From: Paenibacillus durus
GTDB lineage: Bacteria > Bacillota > Bacilli > Paenibacillales > Paenibacillaceae
Assembly: GCF_000756615.1 (NCBI RefSeq)
Contig: NZ_CP009288.1
Span: 3,038,001 to 3,102,000, forward strand
Direction of reading: 5' to 3'
DNA: 64,000 bases
The position numbers were made by a program, and so were the translations under genes. The notes under the pieces were generated by a model, which made no database searches, was not told the DNA's origin, and was given only the letters and a program-made list of their open reading frames with translations. Positions within the stretch are counted from its first letter, which is position 1; the number at the start of each line of letters is the position of its first letter. Below, piece by piece: positions 26,178 to 35,528 of this stretch.

Positions 26178-26195
26178 TTTGGTTGATCAAACAAA
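26178..26195. promoter_or_regulatory. Candidate TetR operator 1 (before the TetR gene)
   Basis: TTTGGTTGA followed directly by TCAAACAAA, an inverted repeat with 8 of 9 positions paired. It shares half-sites with the repeat at 26854-26873 in front of the MMPL gene, so both are probably bound by the regulator between them. Confidence 0.6.
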
Positions 26196-26236
26196 CAAAG
26201 ATATTGGGATGAAATCATTGATCTTAGGAGGTCTTT

Positions 26237-26821
26237 ATTACGGAGCACGACAAACAGCAGCGAATTATTGACGCGGCCTATCAAGTATTGGCTGAAAAAG
26301 GGTATGACAAAGCCTCCACGAAAGAAATCGCACGGGTGGCCGGAGTCGCACAGGGATTAATCAGTTATTATTTTCCGAGCAAAGACTTGTTGTTTGCGGA
26401 AGTATTCCGCCGCGAATCGGAGAAGTACTGTGAATCGTATTCATTTACTCCAAGCAACGCCGAAGGGCCGCTAAATGCGGCAGCCGTCAAGTCGGCGCTC
26501 AGCGTACCGCAGTCCAGGGCCGTGGACAATCCGTCCTGGATCAAGCTTCGTTACGAATTATACGCTTTGGGGCTGAGAAATCCTGCGGTATCAGAGAGTA
26601 TTAAGACTACGCTTGTCAGCAAGCGCGAACACCAGACCAGGCTCATTGAGCGGATTAGCCGTCTTCCGGAAGAACACTCGCGTTCGCTCGCTCCCATTTT
26701 GCTGTCCGTATTTGATGGCCTCGGATTGCAGCGGCTCTGCGATGAAGACTTCGATTACGAGGGCGCTTACGATACGTTTGCCGCAATACTTTCCGCATAT
26801 TTACAAAGCATTCAAAAATAA
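26237..26821 (+). CDS. TetR-family repressor with non-canonical start
   Basis: Transcriptional repressor, about 194 residues. The N-terminal HTH is complete only if the frame is read upstream of TTG 26288: TEHDKQQRIIDAAYQVLAEKG...TKEIARVAGVAQGLISYYFPSKDLL. TTG 26288 would remove helix 1. AGGAGG at 26226-26231 points to ATT at 26237 (5 bases) or ACG at 26240 (8 bases); no ATG, GTG or TTG is available. The C-terminal ligand domain shows no named match. It precedes an MMPL transporter and an epimerase, and two matching inverted repeats lie before it and before the transporter, so it probably represses both its own gene and theirs. Confidence 0.82.
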   Translation: MTEHDKQQRIIDAAYQVLAEKGYDKASTKEIARVAGVAQGLISYYFPSKDLLFAEVFRRESEKYCESYSFTPSNAEGPLNAAAVKSALSVPQSRAVDNPSWIKLRYELYALGLRNPAVSESIKTTLVSKREHQTRLIERISRLPEEHSRSLAPILLSVFDGLGLQRLCDEDFDYEGAYDTFAAILSAYLQSIQK

Positions 26822-26853
26822 GAGACTGGAATGCAAATTTTTTTTATAAAGAA

Positions 26854-26873
26854 TTGTTTGAACACTCAAACAA
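26854..26873. promoter_or_regulatory. Candidate TetR operator 2 (before the MMPL gene)
   Basis: Perfect inverted repeat TTGTTTGA-acac-TCAAACAA, 24 bases before the MMPL start. Same half-site as at 26178. Confidence 0.65.
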
Positions 26874-26896
26874 ACAGAAAAAGTGGAGGAGATTGA

Positions 26897-29146
26897 ATGA
26901 ACAATTTAAGTGTTACTCGCAACGCAGTGCCTCAGCAAGTCAAACGGACGCTGCTGGGAACGATCGGCCGTTTTGTTGTAAGGGCTAGATGGATGGTCAT
27001 TATCTTTGGTGTAATTGCCTTTATCGCATCGGCTGTTGTTGGAGCAGGGAGCACTCAAAAGCTGTCGCTCAGCAGATGGGAAGTACCCGGTTCCGAATCG
27101 TATAGGGCCGGTCAAGCCCTTGAGCGCCAGTTCGGCTCCGGCAGTCCCAATCTCGCGCTGCTGGTGACCGTTAAGAGTGGAACCATCGACAGTCCGGAGA
27201 ACCGCGAAGCGGGTCTCGCGCTCACGAGGGAGTTAGCGTCCGAGGAGGTGGTTCAGGAAGCATCTTCATACTGGTCCCGCAGGGAGACACAAACGCTGCG
27301 CAGTGAGGATCGGACGCAAGCGCTAATCCTGGCGCACTTGAAAGGAACGGTAACGGAGGCGCGGACAGCGCTTGGTGAATTATCTCCTGAATTTACCAGG
27401 GAGAACAATCTGTTCAAAGTCGCAGTGGGCGGGCAGGATGAAATATTCAGGCAGGCGGCTGGACTGGCTCGTGAGGATTTTGTGCGGGCGGAGATGATCA
27501 TTTTACCCGGCGTATTTCTTCTTCTCCTGCTTGTCTACCGGCGCTTTCGGGCGACTGCCCTGACCATCGGCGTCGGCCTGTTCGCTATGGTCTCCACCTT
27601 GGCCGGGCTCGGCGGGGTTGTTTCGTTCACGGAGGTATCGACGTTTGCGCTTAATTTGACATTGGTCATGGGGCTTGGGCTTGGCATTGACTATTCGCTG
27701 TTCATGATCGCCAGATTCAGAGAGGAGCTGGCCTCGGGCAAGGATGCCCTTCACTCCGCTGTCCGTACAGTGGAGACCGCCGGACGAACCGTTATTTTCA
27801 GCGGCATTACCGTTGCGGCGTCCTGTGCGGTGTTGTTTGTCTTTCCTTTTCCGTTTCTTCAGTCCTTCGCGTATACCGGTGTGCTGGTTGTGTTGTCAGG
27901 GATTATCGGTTCCGTCCTCATTCTACCCGCATTCTTTGCCGTTCTCGGCAGCAGGCTTGCGCGGCGAACCGGAAAAAGAACGTCAGGCCAATCTGGGCTC
28001 CATACAGGGTGGTGGTATCGAAGCGCGAAGACCATTATGCGCCGTCCCGTAATATACGGCGGCGCAGCCCTTCTCATTCTGGTGCTGCTTGGCTCGCCCA
28101 TTCTGAATTTGCAGTTTGGCCTTCCGGATCACCGGGTGCTGCCCGCTCATGCGACGAGCCGGATTGTGGAAGATCAGAAGATTGCCGGGTTTCGGGCCGA
28201 GGAGACAGACGCCATTCAGGTTTTGGCTCCAGAGATCAAAGATCCGGCAGGCGCGTTAAATGACATTTCTGCCTATGCTGCCCAGCTGTCTAAGGTTCCG
28301 GGTATCATTCAGGTTGATTCTCTTGCCGGGTCCTTCTCCCAAGGCCAATTAATCACACCGCCCAATGAAACGCATGCCCGCTTTGCCGGCGCGAATGGCG
28401 GCACCTTTCTGTCAGTCATTCCCTATGGAACCAGCATCAATGCAGATGCTCCCAAGCTGGTGAACGAGATACGGTCGGCTGATGCGCCGTTTGATGTTAT
28501 CGTCGGCGGATATCCAGCGGATTTGACCGATTTTCGTAAAGAACTGCTCGAACGTCTGCCGGTTGCGCTCGCGCTTGTTCTAGTCATTACTTTTATTATC
28601 CTGTTCTTCATGAGCGGCAGCATCCTGCTTCCGATTAAAGCGACCTTGCTCAATTTCCTCAGTCTTACTATAATGTTCGGTACACTTGTCTGGGTGTTCC
28701 AGGAGGGACATTTGTCAGGTCTGCTTCATTTTACGCCAGCCGGATCAATCGAGCCGAGCATTCCGATTCTCATGTTCTGCATCGCATACGGCCTGTCGAT
28801 GGATTATGAAGTGTTCATACTGTCCAGGATTAAAGAAGAGTATGACCGTACAGGCGATCTGACCGAATCGGTAGCGAGAGGGATCCAGAAGAGCGGTTCG
28901 CTTGTCACAACGGCTGCGGCCATCCTGGCCTTTACTTTCGCCGCTTACGCAACGGGAGAGGTTGTCTTTCTCAAAATGCTCGGCATCGGAATGACCCTGG
29001 CTGTGCTGGTGGATGCCACACTGATCCGGTCCGTGCTGGTTCCTGCATTCATGAAGCTTGCCGGCAGGGCGAATTGGTGGGCTCCGCCCATACTGCGACG
29101 CTTTTATGAACGTTATGGTATTTCGGAAGGGGGAGGAGCTCAATGA
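26897..29146 (+). CDS. MMPL-family RND-type transporter
   Basis: 749 residues, the usual length for MMPL proteins, which export lipids or hydrophobic drugs by proton motive force. There is one N-terminal membrane helix, a soluble loop, five helices with the GLGLGIDYSLFMIARFREE motif near residue 260, then the same arrangement repeated with AYGLSMDYEVFILSRIKEEY near 635. The Asp-Tyr in each repeat is the likely proton relay. Start follows GGAGG. It overlaps the next gene by 4 bases. Under a TetR repressor it is probably induced by its own substrate; the substrate is unknown. Confidence 0.92.
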   Translation: MNNLSVTRNAVPQQVKRTLLGTIGRFVVRARWMVIIFGVIAFIASAVVGAGSTQKLSLSRWEVPGSESYRAGQALERQFGSGSPNLALLVTVKSGTIDSPENREAGLALTRELASEEVVQEASSYWSRRETQTLRSEDRTQALILAHLKGTVTEARTALGELSPEFTRENNLFKVAVGGQDEIFRQAAGLAREDFVRAEMIILPGVFLLLLLVYRRFRATALTIGVGLFAMVSTLAGLGGVVSFTEVSTFALNLTLVMGLGLGIDYSLFMIARFREELASGKDALHSAVRTVETAGRTVIFSGITVAASCAVLFVFPFPFLQSFAYTGVLVVLSGIIGSVLILPAFFAVLGSRLARRTGKRTSGQSGLHTGWWYRSAKTIMRRPVIYGGAALLILVLLGSPILNLQFGLPDHRVLPAHATSRIVEDQKIAGFRAEETDAIQVLAPEIKDPAGALNDISAYAAQLSKVPGIIQVDSLAGSFSQGQLITPPNETHARFAGANGGTFLSVIPYGTSINADAPKLVNEIRSADAPFDVIVGGYPADLTDFRKELLERLPVALALVLVITFIILFFMSGSILLPIKATLLNFLSLTIMFGTLVWVFQEGHLSGLLHFTPAGSIEPSIPILMFCIAYGLSMDYEVFILSRIKEEYDRTGDLTESVARGIQKSGSLVTTAAAILAFTFAAYATGEVVFLKMLGIGMTLAVLVDATLIRSVLVPAFMKLAGRANWWAPPILRRFYERYGISEGGGAQ

Positions 29147-30135
29147 AAGCATTTGTAACTGGAAGTTCAGGCATGCTGGGCATTAACTTAATCCGTCAAT
29201 TAACGGCAAAAGGCTATGAAGTAAAGGCTTTGGTGCGCTCGAAGGAAAAAGGGAACAAGCTGCTGGGAGATACCGGAGCGGAACTGATTGTCGGCGATAT
29301 GGAGCAAGTCGAGGAATGGGCCTCCTCCTTGCAGGGCTGCGATACGCTTTTTCATACGGCGGCTTATTTTCGGGAGACATTCGCTCCGGGCAGGCACTGG
29401 GAGAAGCTTGAGCGGATCAACGTGACGAACACCGTGCGGTTGTTTGAGGAGGCAGGTCTCTTTGGGATCGGAAAGATCATCCATACGAGCAGCAATGCAA
29501 CCATTCGAAAGCGGGAGGACGGCGTACCAAGCAATGAATCGGATGTGATGAACCCGGATGAAGCTCTGAACGATTACGGCAAAAGTAAAGTGATCGGCGA
29601 TCAGAAGATCGCCTTGTTCTCCGAGAAGTTGGGGATTCCGGTTGTGACGATGAAGCCATCCTGGATGATCGGCCCATGGGACGCGGCTCCTACGAGCGGA
29701 GGCAAGCTGGTGCTGGATTTCATGAACCGGCGGCTGCCGGGCTTTATTGCCGATTCGGGCATTGATGTGGTGGACCCGCGCGATGTAGCTGACGCGATGA
29801 TTATTTCAGCGCAGACGATAAACGAATCCGATTCGTTTATTTTAAGCGCGCATCATGTCAGCCAGCTGCAATTGATGCAAGCGTTGGAGGAAGCCACGGG
29901 AATCCCGGCTCCGGCAAAGAAGCTTCCGAAAAGGCTGCTTTTCGCGGCAGCATGGGCGGCGGAGCGCTACGCTGCGGCAACGGGCAAAGCACTCTCGCTA
30001 TCGGTCAACGGCATCCGGTCGATTACGAATAAAAAACAGACCTCTTCAGCTAAAGCCGAGAGCGAGCTGGGCATCCATTTTCGTCCTTTAATTGAAACGG
30101 TTCGCGATACGGTCAATTGGTATAAAACTCACTGA
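29143..30135 (+). CDS. NAD-dependent epimerase/dehydratase family protein
   Basis: Extended SDR, 330 residues. Rossmann motif GSSGMLGINL near residue 8. The active-site Tyr and Lys are in YGKSKVIGD, with SSNATI as the Ser segment. Similar to dihydroflavonol-4-reductase-like or NAD-dependent epimerases; substrate unknown. The start ATG overlaps the stop of the MMPL gene (ATGA), so the two are translationally coupled and probably serve the same lipid or terpenoid process. Confidence 0.88.
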   Translation: MKAFVTGSSGMLGINLIRQLTAKGYEVKALVRSKEKGNKLLGDTGAELIVGDMEQVEEWASSLQGCDTLFHTAAYFRETFAPGRHWEKLERINVTNTVRLFEEAGLFGIGKIIHTSSNATIRKREDGVPSNESDVMNPDEALNDYGKSKVIGDQKIALFSEKLGIPVVTMKPSWMIGPWDAAPTSGGKLVLDFMNRRLPGFIADSGIDVVDPRDVADAMIISAQTINESDSFILSAHHVSQLQLMQALEEATGIPAPAKKLPKRLLFAAAWAAERYAAATGKALSLSVNGIRSITNKKQTSSAKAESELGIHFRPLIETVRDTVNWYKTH

Positions 30136-30146
30136 CATACTTGAAT

Positions 30147-30188
30147 GGAGGGGCTTCTCCTCATAACAATATGAAGGAAGCTCCCTCC
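30147..30188. terminator. Hairpin between converging epimerase genes
   Basis: GGAGGGGCTTC pairs with GAAGCTCCCTCC across a ~20-base loop. T runs are weak, so its role as a terminator is likely but not certain. Confidence 0.5.
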
Positions 30189-30227
30189 TTAGTAAATACT
30201 ACCTGGTTTTAATTTTTCACTTGGCCG

Positions 30228-31118
30228 CTAGTTATGGTCATATGTACGGTTCAGGACGTTTACTAATTCCGGGAACCAATCGGCGAGCGTAAGAAATGAG
30301 AAGCCTGCCGTCTGCGCTTTTGCCGTGTCCATACGCCATGACTGCGGGATGCCAAACGGAGACATATGCTCATCCGCTGTCTTTTCACGGATTACGGCCT
30401 TTTTCCCTGCTGCTCCTTCAATTATGGAAATCATTTCATTAATGGTAAAAGAGCCTTCAGAGCATGCATTTACCGGTCCCGTTAATTCCGAACGGCCAAG
30501 CCACAGCAGAAAGTCCGCAGCCTCATCCGAACGGATGAAGGAAATGCGCGCTTGCCTATTCGGAATACCTACTGGCTCTTCCCGGCGGATATGCTCGATA
30601 TGAAAATGCAATCTTTTCGTGTAATCATCCTCGCCGAGTACGATCGGAAACCGGACGGCGGCCACAGGGAACGCTGCCTGTTGGAAGAATACGGCTTCGG
30701 CCAGCCGCTTTCCCTCCTGATATGAAAAATCATCTCTGCCTCCCCCTCGAACGGGGTAAGCTTTCGGATCAAACAGGTCTTCAGTCAATATTTCCGGCCT
30801 TGGGTCATATACGGATAGACTGGAAGTCAGGATATACCGCTTCGCTCTGTCTTCAAATATGCGGCAGGCCGCCGCCGCTTCATCCGGTGAATAACAGATA
30901 TTGTCATAGACGATATCCCAAGATTGATTCAGAGCTGCTGAAGCAAGCATTTCCGGATTTGTGCGGTCCATATGGATACGGTGAATCCGTTCACCAAATG
31001 GGTCGGCCGCATTTCCTCGCGTTACAATCGTAACATCGTTGTCCGCATCCTCCAGCAGGCGCTCCACCAATCTTTTGCCAAAAAAGCGTGTGCCGCCAAG
31101 CACCTAGATGTTGCTCAT
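30228..31118 (-). pseudogene. NAD-dependent epimerase with amber codon 5 (or reinitiating at GTG)
   Basis: Extended SDR of about 291 residues after the stop. The Rossmann motif LGGTRFFGKRLVE is at the very N-terminus and most of the family sequence follows without interruption. A good start exists upstream: GAGGAG about 9 bases before ATG 31118, reading Met-Ser-Asn-Ile-TAG-Val-Leu-Gly-Gly. The TAG at 31104-31106 is in frame and directly before GTG 31103. GTG has no ribosome site of its own. Either one base change broke the gene, or ribosomes restart at GTG after the short leader. Because the rest of the frame is intact, the change is recent or tolerated. Confidence 0.6.
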
Positions 31119-31235
31119 TAACTCAACTCCTCGCCGCAATATGATTTCAGTGTACCATAAGGTAACCTGGAAAGACTTCGCTCCTTTTTTTCTGCTATAA
31201 TTTAGGTTATGACAAAACTGGGGGAGGAAATTGAG

Positions 31236-31763
31236 ATGGCTGATCCGCATACTGCGTTCATTTTGATTGATGTACAGGAGGCGATGTTCTCATATCCGGG
31301 ACTGAAGCTGTATGACGAAGAAGGTGTGATGGAGCGGATCGTATCGCTGCTGGATCGGGCGCGCCGGAGCGGTACGAGGGTGATTTATATTCAGCATACC
31401 GAAGATGAAGAATACACCAAGGGAACGCCTACATGGCAGATCAGCTCCAAAGTGACTCCTTTGCCCGGGGAAAAGGTCATCGAGAAGCCGACCTGGGATG
31501 CTTTTCACCTTACCGGACTCCAGGAAGAATTGCAGCGTCAGGGAATTTCCCATTTGATTATCGCGGGCATGCAAAGCGAATTTTGTCTCGATTCGACATG
31601 CCGACGGGCATTCAGCCTTGGATATTCCACTATTCTGGTGGAAGACGCCCATAGTACGTTTGATAATGGACGGCTCTCTGGCAAAGAAATCGTACGTCAT
31701 CATAACGGGATTCTCGGAGGACGGTTCGTAACCTTGAAACCTGCGAGTGAGGTAATCTTCTGA
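31236..31763 (+). CDS. Isochorismatase-family cysteine hydrolase
   Basis: 175 residues. The catalytic triad of the family is visible: Asp in LIDVQEAM, Lys in EKPTWDAF and Cys in AGMQSEFCLDSTCRRA, with the cis-peptide region just before it. Members hydrolyse nicotinamide, carbamoyl or isochorismate-type substrates; the substrate is not clear here. GGGGGAGG is 8 bases before ATG 31236, so the in-frame ATG at 31209 is not used. Next to the VanW gene after 2 bases. Confidence 0.9.
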   Translation: MADPHTAFILIDVQEAMFSYPGLKLYDEEGVMERIVSLLDRARRSGTRVIYIQHTEDEEYTKGTPTWQISSKVTPLPGEKVIEKPTWDAFHLTGLQEELQRQGISHLIIAGMQSEFCLDSTCRRAFSLGYSTILVEDAHSTFDNGRLSGKEIVRHHNGILGGRFVTLKPASEVIF

Positions 31764-31765
31764 AA

Positions 31766-32596
31766 ATGGGTAAAACCTATTCGGCTGTGCGCCCCAAGCA
31801 GCGTTCCCGTTTGCGTCTTTTTGCGGGTAAACACTATTTTATCTGGAAAAGATATGTCAAATGGCTTACGGGGAAGGAAAAAGCGGCGATTACTTTCAGC
31901 CGGGAAGTCCTGCCCTGCAAGGTGTTCGAGCACGCGACCCCGCTGCTGCGCAAGCTTCGGCAAGTGGATATGCAGCTCCAGTACAATAAAATTACTAATC
32001 TCAGGCTGGCGGTTCAAAAGCTCGACGGCTTAATTATAAGGCCGGGCGAGACCTTCTCTTATTGGCGGAGGATCGGCAAGCCCACCCGTCGTAAGGGTTA
32101 TATGGATGGCATGGTTCTGTATTACGGAGGATTTAAATCCGGCGTTGGGGGAGGGCTGTGCCAGCTCTCGAACCTGATATATTGGATGACGCTTCATTCT
32201 CCGCTGACGGTGACGGAACGGCACAGACACAGCTATGATGTCTTTCCGGATGAACAGCGAACGCAGCCGTTCGGCAGCGGGGCTACCTGCTCTTATAACT
32301 ACCTGGATCTTCAGCTTAGAAATGACACGGATACTGAATATCAGCTTAAGGTGTGGCTTACCGATACGCATCTGCATGGAGAGTGGCGAGCGGCGGAACC
32401 CCCGCTTTATACATACGAGGTTTATGAAAGCGAGCATGCCATTTCTCTGGAGCCATGGGGCGGTTACCTTCGTCGTAACAGCATCCGCCGGAGGCTGATT
32501 GCCCGGGACGGGAGCACGGCCTTTGATGAGCACGTAACTGACAACACCGCATTAATGATGTATGCCCCTTTGTTAAAGGGTGAGCTTCAGGCTTAA
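31766..32596 (+). CDS. VanW-family protein
   Basis: 276 residues of the VanW family, named from a vancomycin-resistance cluster but of unknown function. The diagnostic core is present: PGETFSYWRRIGKPT, then YYGGFKSGVGGGLCQLSNLIYWM and the TERHRHSYDVFPDE segment with LQLRNDT. No signal peptide is seen. Its presence does not imply glycopeptide resistance; no vanA/vanH/vanX genes are near. It follows the isochorismatase gene closely and may be co-transcribed. Confidence 0.9.
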   Translation: MGKTYSAVRPKQRSRLRLFAGKHYFIWKRYVKWLTGKEKAAITFSREVLPCKVFEHATPLLRKLRQVDMQLQYNKITNLRLAVQKLDGLIIRPGETFSYWRRIGKPTRRKGYMDGMVLYYGGFKSGVGGGLCQLSNLIYWMTLHSPLTVTERHRHSYDVFPDEQRTQPFGSGATCSYNYLDLQLRNDTDTEYQLKVWLTDTHLHGEWRAAEPPLYTYEVYESEHAISLEPWGGYLRRNSIRRRLIARDGSTAFDEHVTDNTALMMYAPLLKGELQA

Positions 32597-32701
32597 GCCG
32601 ATATCATTTTTTCAAATAAAAGGCTGATTTTTTCCGCTGCATGCGTTAAATTAACAGAAGTGCTCTACATCAATTGACGCGACAGAAAGGAAACACTCAT
32701 C

Positions 32702-33649
32702 ATGAATACTAGAAAACCGCCAATCCCCGTTTCGCTGCTCATGCTGATCGGGATTATAGCCATCTCATTTTCAGCCATTTTTATCAAATGGTCCCAAGCT
32801 CCGGCCTCCATTCAGGGAATGTACCGCTTGCTGTTCACTTCGCTGTTAATGTTTCCCTTCGTCCGTCCGTATAGTGGAACGGTATCGGCCCTCCGTCTTA
32901 AGGACTGGCTGCTGCTGGCAGCCTCCGGCTTCATGCTGGCTCTGCATTTTTTGCTCTGGATGGGCTCGCTGGAATATACCTCCGTCGCCAGCTCTACAAT
33001 GATTATGGCGCTTGAGCCCGTTTTCATTATGATTGGGTCCTACATTCTGTACAAGGAACGCAGCCCGGTTTCCGCAATAGCCGGTCTTGGCGTGGCGATT
33101 ATCGGCGTCGTCTTTATTGGCTGGGGCGACATTGGCTTGTCCTCGGACAACCTAAAAGGCGACCTTCTCTCTATATTCGGAACGGTGGCGGTAGCCGCCC
33201 ATCTGCTCATTGGCAAAAAGCTGGTAGCCCGGATGCCGTCTTATCTGTACAGCCTAATTGTGTTTATTTGCGCCGGAGCCGTGTTCGCTCTGTATAATTG
33301 GGCTGCGGGCATCGCTTTCTTTGACTATCCACCGGGAGAATGGGGCATTTTCGCGCTGCTCGCGATCGTGCCGACTGTATTTGGCCATATCCTCTTCAAC
33401 TGGCTGCTGCAGTATACGTCCGCCACTACCGTGTCCATGAATATTCTCGGAGAACCGGTGGGGGCCTGTATTCTGGCCTATTTGCTGCTCGGAGAGCGAT
33501 TGTCCGGCCTTCAGTGGTCGGGCGGCCTGCTCGTGCTCGCCGGTCTTGCTTGTTATTTGTATATGGGCAGCCGAAAAGAAGCCCGGAAAGCAGAGCGGCG
33601 GAATAGCCATTCGCATGAACCTGAGGCATTGCCGGAAAGCGCTTCTTGA
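32702..33649 (+). CDS. EamA/DMT-family transporter
   Basis: 315 residues with ten predicted membrane helices in two EamA repeats (first ends near ALEPVFIMIGSYILYKE, second near ILGEPVGACILAYLLLGERLS), followed by a charged cytoplasmic tail. The family exports amino acids or other small metabolites; substrate unknown. AAAGGAAA lies before the start. The next gene follows after 63 bases. Confidence 0.9.
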   Translation: MNTRKPPIPVSLLMLIGIIAISFSAIFIKWSQAPASIQGMYRLLFTSLLMFPFVRPYSGTVSALRLKDWLLLAASGFMLALHFLLWMGSLEYTSVASSTMIMALEPVFIMIGSYILYKERSPVSAIAGLGVAIIGVVFIGWGDIGLSSDNLKGDLLSIFGTVAVAAHLLIGKKLVARMPSYLYSLIVFICAGAVFALYNWAAGIAFFDYPPGEWGIFALLAIVPTVFGHILFNWLLQYTSATTVSMNILGEPVGACILAYLLLGERLSGLQWSGGLLVLAGLACYLYMGSRKEARKAERRNSHSHEPEALPESAS

Positions 33650-33712
33650 ACCGGCGGGGTTTCACCGGAACTTGCACATAATGAGATTCGAAGCAAAGGA
33701 GCTTTCACTTTT

Positions 33713-34549
33713 ATGTACGACAGTCACAAGGATGACAATAAACCTGAATCGGCGGTAACCTCCTCCGTCAGCGAAGAGCTGTGGAATGAGGATACATACA
33801 GCGCTTGGATAAGCCGGTTTGGAACGCCGGAAGAAGCCGCTGCCAAGCTGCGGAATAATCCCGCCGCCAAGCTTCAGCCTCTTCTTGCCTATTTCGGAGA
33901 AGTAGGCGGCAAGAAAATAATGAACCTGATGGGCTCGAACGGGGTTAAGGCGGTGGCGCTCGGACTGCTAGGGGCCGAGGTGTCGGTAGCCGACTTCTCG
34001 GAAGGCAACGCGCGTTATGCTTCCGAGCTCGCGGAAGCTGCGGGAGTTCGTGTGGATTATACCGTCTCCGACGTATTGAATCTGCCGGAGGCTGTTCTGC
34101 GGGGAGCGTATGATATCGTCTTTGCGGAGCAGGGCATCGTGCATTACTTTACCGACCTGAAGCCGTTTATGGACACGGCGTATTCGCTGCTTGCTCCGGG
34201 AGGGCGGTTCATATTGCGGGATTTTCATCCCGTGTCGACCAAGCTGATCTCCTCCAAGGGCTCCACAGCCAAAATCCGCAAGCATAAAGTAACGGGGGAT
34301 TACTTCGATACGTCGCTTGAGGAGAAACGGGTGTCCTATGCCAAATATTCGCCCAGTGGCGGAGAAAGCAGGGACGTTACAGGTACCGTATACTGGCGCA
34401 AGTGGACGCTCGGTGAGATTGTGACCTCGGCCGCGGAAAGCGGCCTGCATATCCGTAAGCTGGTCGAAGAACCGAATCTGTCCTCGGACGTATTCGACAA
34501 AGGCATTCCGAAGACGTTTGTGCTGATGGCGGAGAAGCCGGAGCTTTAA
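33713..34549 (+). CDS. Class I SAM-dependent methyltransferase
   Basis: 278 residues. The SAM-binding region is altered (MNLMGSNGVKAVALGLLGAEVSVADFSEGNARYA) but keeps the acidic end of beta-2, and motif IV/V (DIVFAEQGIVHYFTDL, LLAPGGRFILRDFHP) is clear. Substrate unknown. AAAGGAG stands before the ATG. A strong terminator follows. Confidence 0.85.
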   Translation: MYDSHKDDNKPESAVTSSVSEELWNEDTYSAWISRFGTPEEAAAKLRNNPAAKLQPLLAYFGEVGGKKIMNLMGSNGVKAVALGLLGAEVSVADFSEGNARYASELAEAAGVRVDYTVSDVLNLPEAVLRGAYDIVFAEQGIVHYFTDLKPFMDTAYSLLAPGGRFILRDFHPVSTKLISSKGSTAKIRKHKVTGDYFDTSLEEKRVSYAKYSPSGGESRDVTGTVYWRKWTLGEIVTSAAESGLHIRKLVEEPNLSSDVFDKGIPKTFVLMAEKPEL

Positions 34550-34575
34550 GCCGAATAAGTCAGGATCTATGGCAG

Positions 34576-34605
34576 ATGCCGGGCTGCAATCAGCCTGGCA
34601 TTTTC
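34576..34605 (+). terminator. Terminator after the methyltransferase gene
   Basis: ATGCCgGGCTG-caat-CAGCCtGGCAT followed by TTTTCC; nearly perfect 11-base stem. Confidence 0.85.
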
Positions 34606-34622
34606 CTCAATCTTTACGGAAT

Positions 34623-35528
34623 TCATACAACTCCATGCTGTACCCCCCTACGGACCAAGCTGTCCGCAAAAGCCTGCTGAATCTCGGTTAGCACATAATC
34701 CTTCCGCCACGCCAGATAAAAACCGCCCCGATCCGGCAAAATACCTGAAAGTGGGCGATAACACAAGCTTCCCGTCTCGATCTCCGCCGCAATTCCGATT
34801 TTGGAAAAAACAGCGACCGCATTTCCTTGCATAACCAATTGCTTAACAGCCTCCGGGCTGTCCGTTTCCATCCTATTCCATACACGCACACCGTTCAACC
34901 CGGCCCAGCGGTCGGAGAATTCGCGCAGGCCGCTTCCCGGCGCATGCTGAATCCACGGCTCCCTGGAGATTTCATCGGGCCCCGGGTTATCCTTAGCATC
35001 AAACGGGTGCCCTGGAGCAAAGATAAGCACCGTCTCATCATCGGCAATCTTGCTCATATATAAAGATTCGTCTGCCTGCTCATAGCCATGCAGAACGGCA
35101 AGCTGAAGCTTGCGGCTCCTGAGCTGCTCGCGTAAGACGTGATTTTGCGCCTCGGACAACGTTATTTCCGTCTCGGGATACTGCGCCGCTAAGCCTGCCA
35201 AAGCTGCCGGGAGCAGATAGGCCGCCGAAATCGCCGATGCTCCGATAGCCAGCTTTAACCTGGAGCGGGAGTCGGCCAGCTTAACCGTTCTTTCGGCTTC
35301 GGATGCCAGCGCAACAATACGAACCGCATACTGGTGAAGCGCATGACCGGCTTCGGTCAGCAGCACGCGTCCGCTTCGGCTCTGAAAGAGCGGGGTGCCC
35401 AGTTCATTCTCCAGCGATTTCATATGAAAAGAAACGGTGGGCTGCTTCAGGCCAAGCTCTGCGGCAACATCCGTCACTTTTTTATATTTTTCAATAAGAA
35501 CTACGATTTGCAGCTTTAATATATTCAT
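34623..35528 (-). CDS. LysR-family transcriptional regulator
   Basis: 301 residues. N-terminal winged HTH (KYKKVTDVAAELGLKQPTVSFHMKSLENELGTPLF) and a C-terminal periplasmic-binding-like effector domain (LKLAIGASAISAAYLLP). Resembles CysL/YwfK-type LysR proteins. The target is unknown; it diverges from pstS across 205 bases. AGGAG lies before the start. Confidence 0.9.
   Translation of the reverse strand: MNILKLQIVVLIEKYKKVTDVAAELGLKQPTVSFHMKSLENELGTPLFQSRSGRVLLTEAGHALHQYAVRIVALASEAERTVKLADSRSRLKLAIGASAISAAYLLPAALAGLAAQYPETEITLSEAQNHVLREQLRSRKLQLAVLHGYEQADESLYMSKIADDETVLIFAPGHPFDAKDNPGPDEISREPWIQHAPGSGLREFSDRWAGLNGVRVWNRMETDSPEAVKQLVMQGNAVAVFSKIGIAAEIETGSLCYRPLSGILPDRGGFYLAWRKDYVLTEIQQAFADSLVRRGVQHGVV

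Noticed and set aside
31766..32596. Glycopeptide resistance from VanW
   Set aside because: No vanH, vanA/B, vanX or two-component genes are near; VanW alone does not confer resistance.
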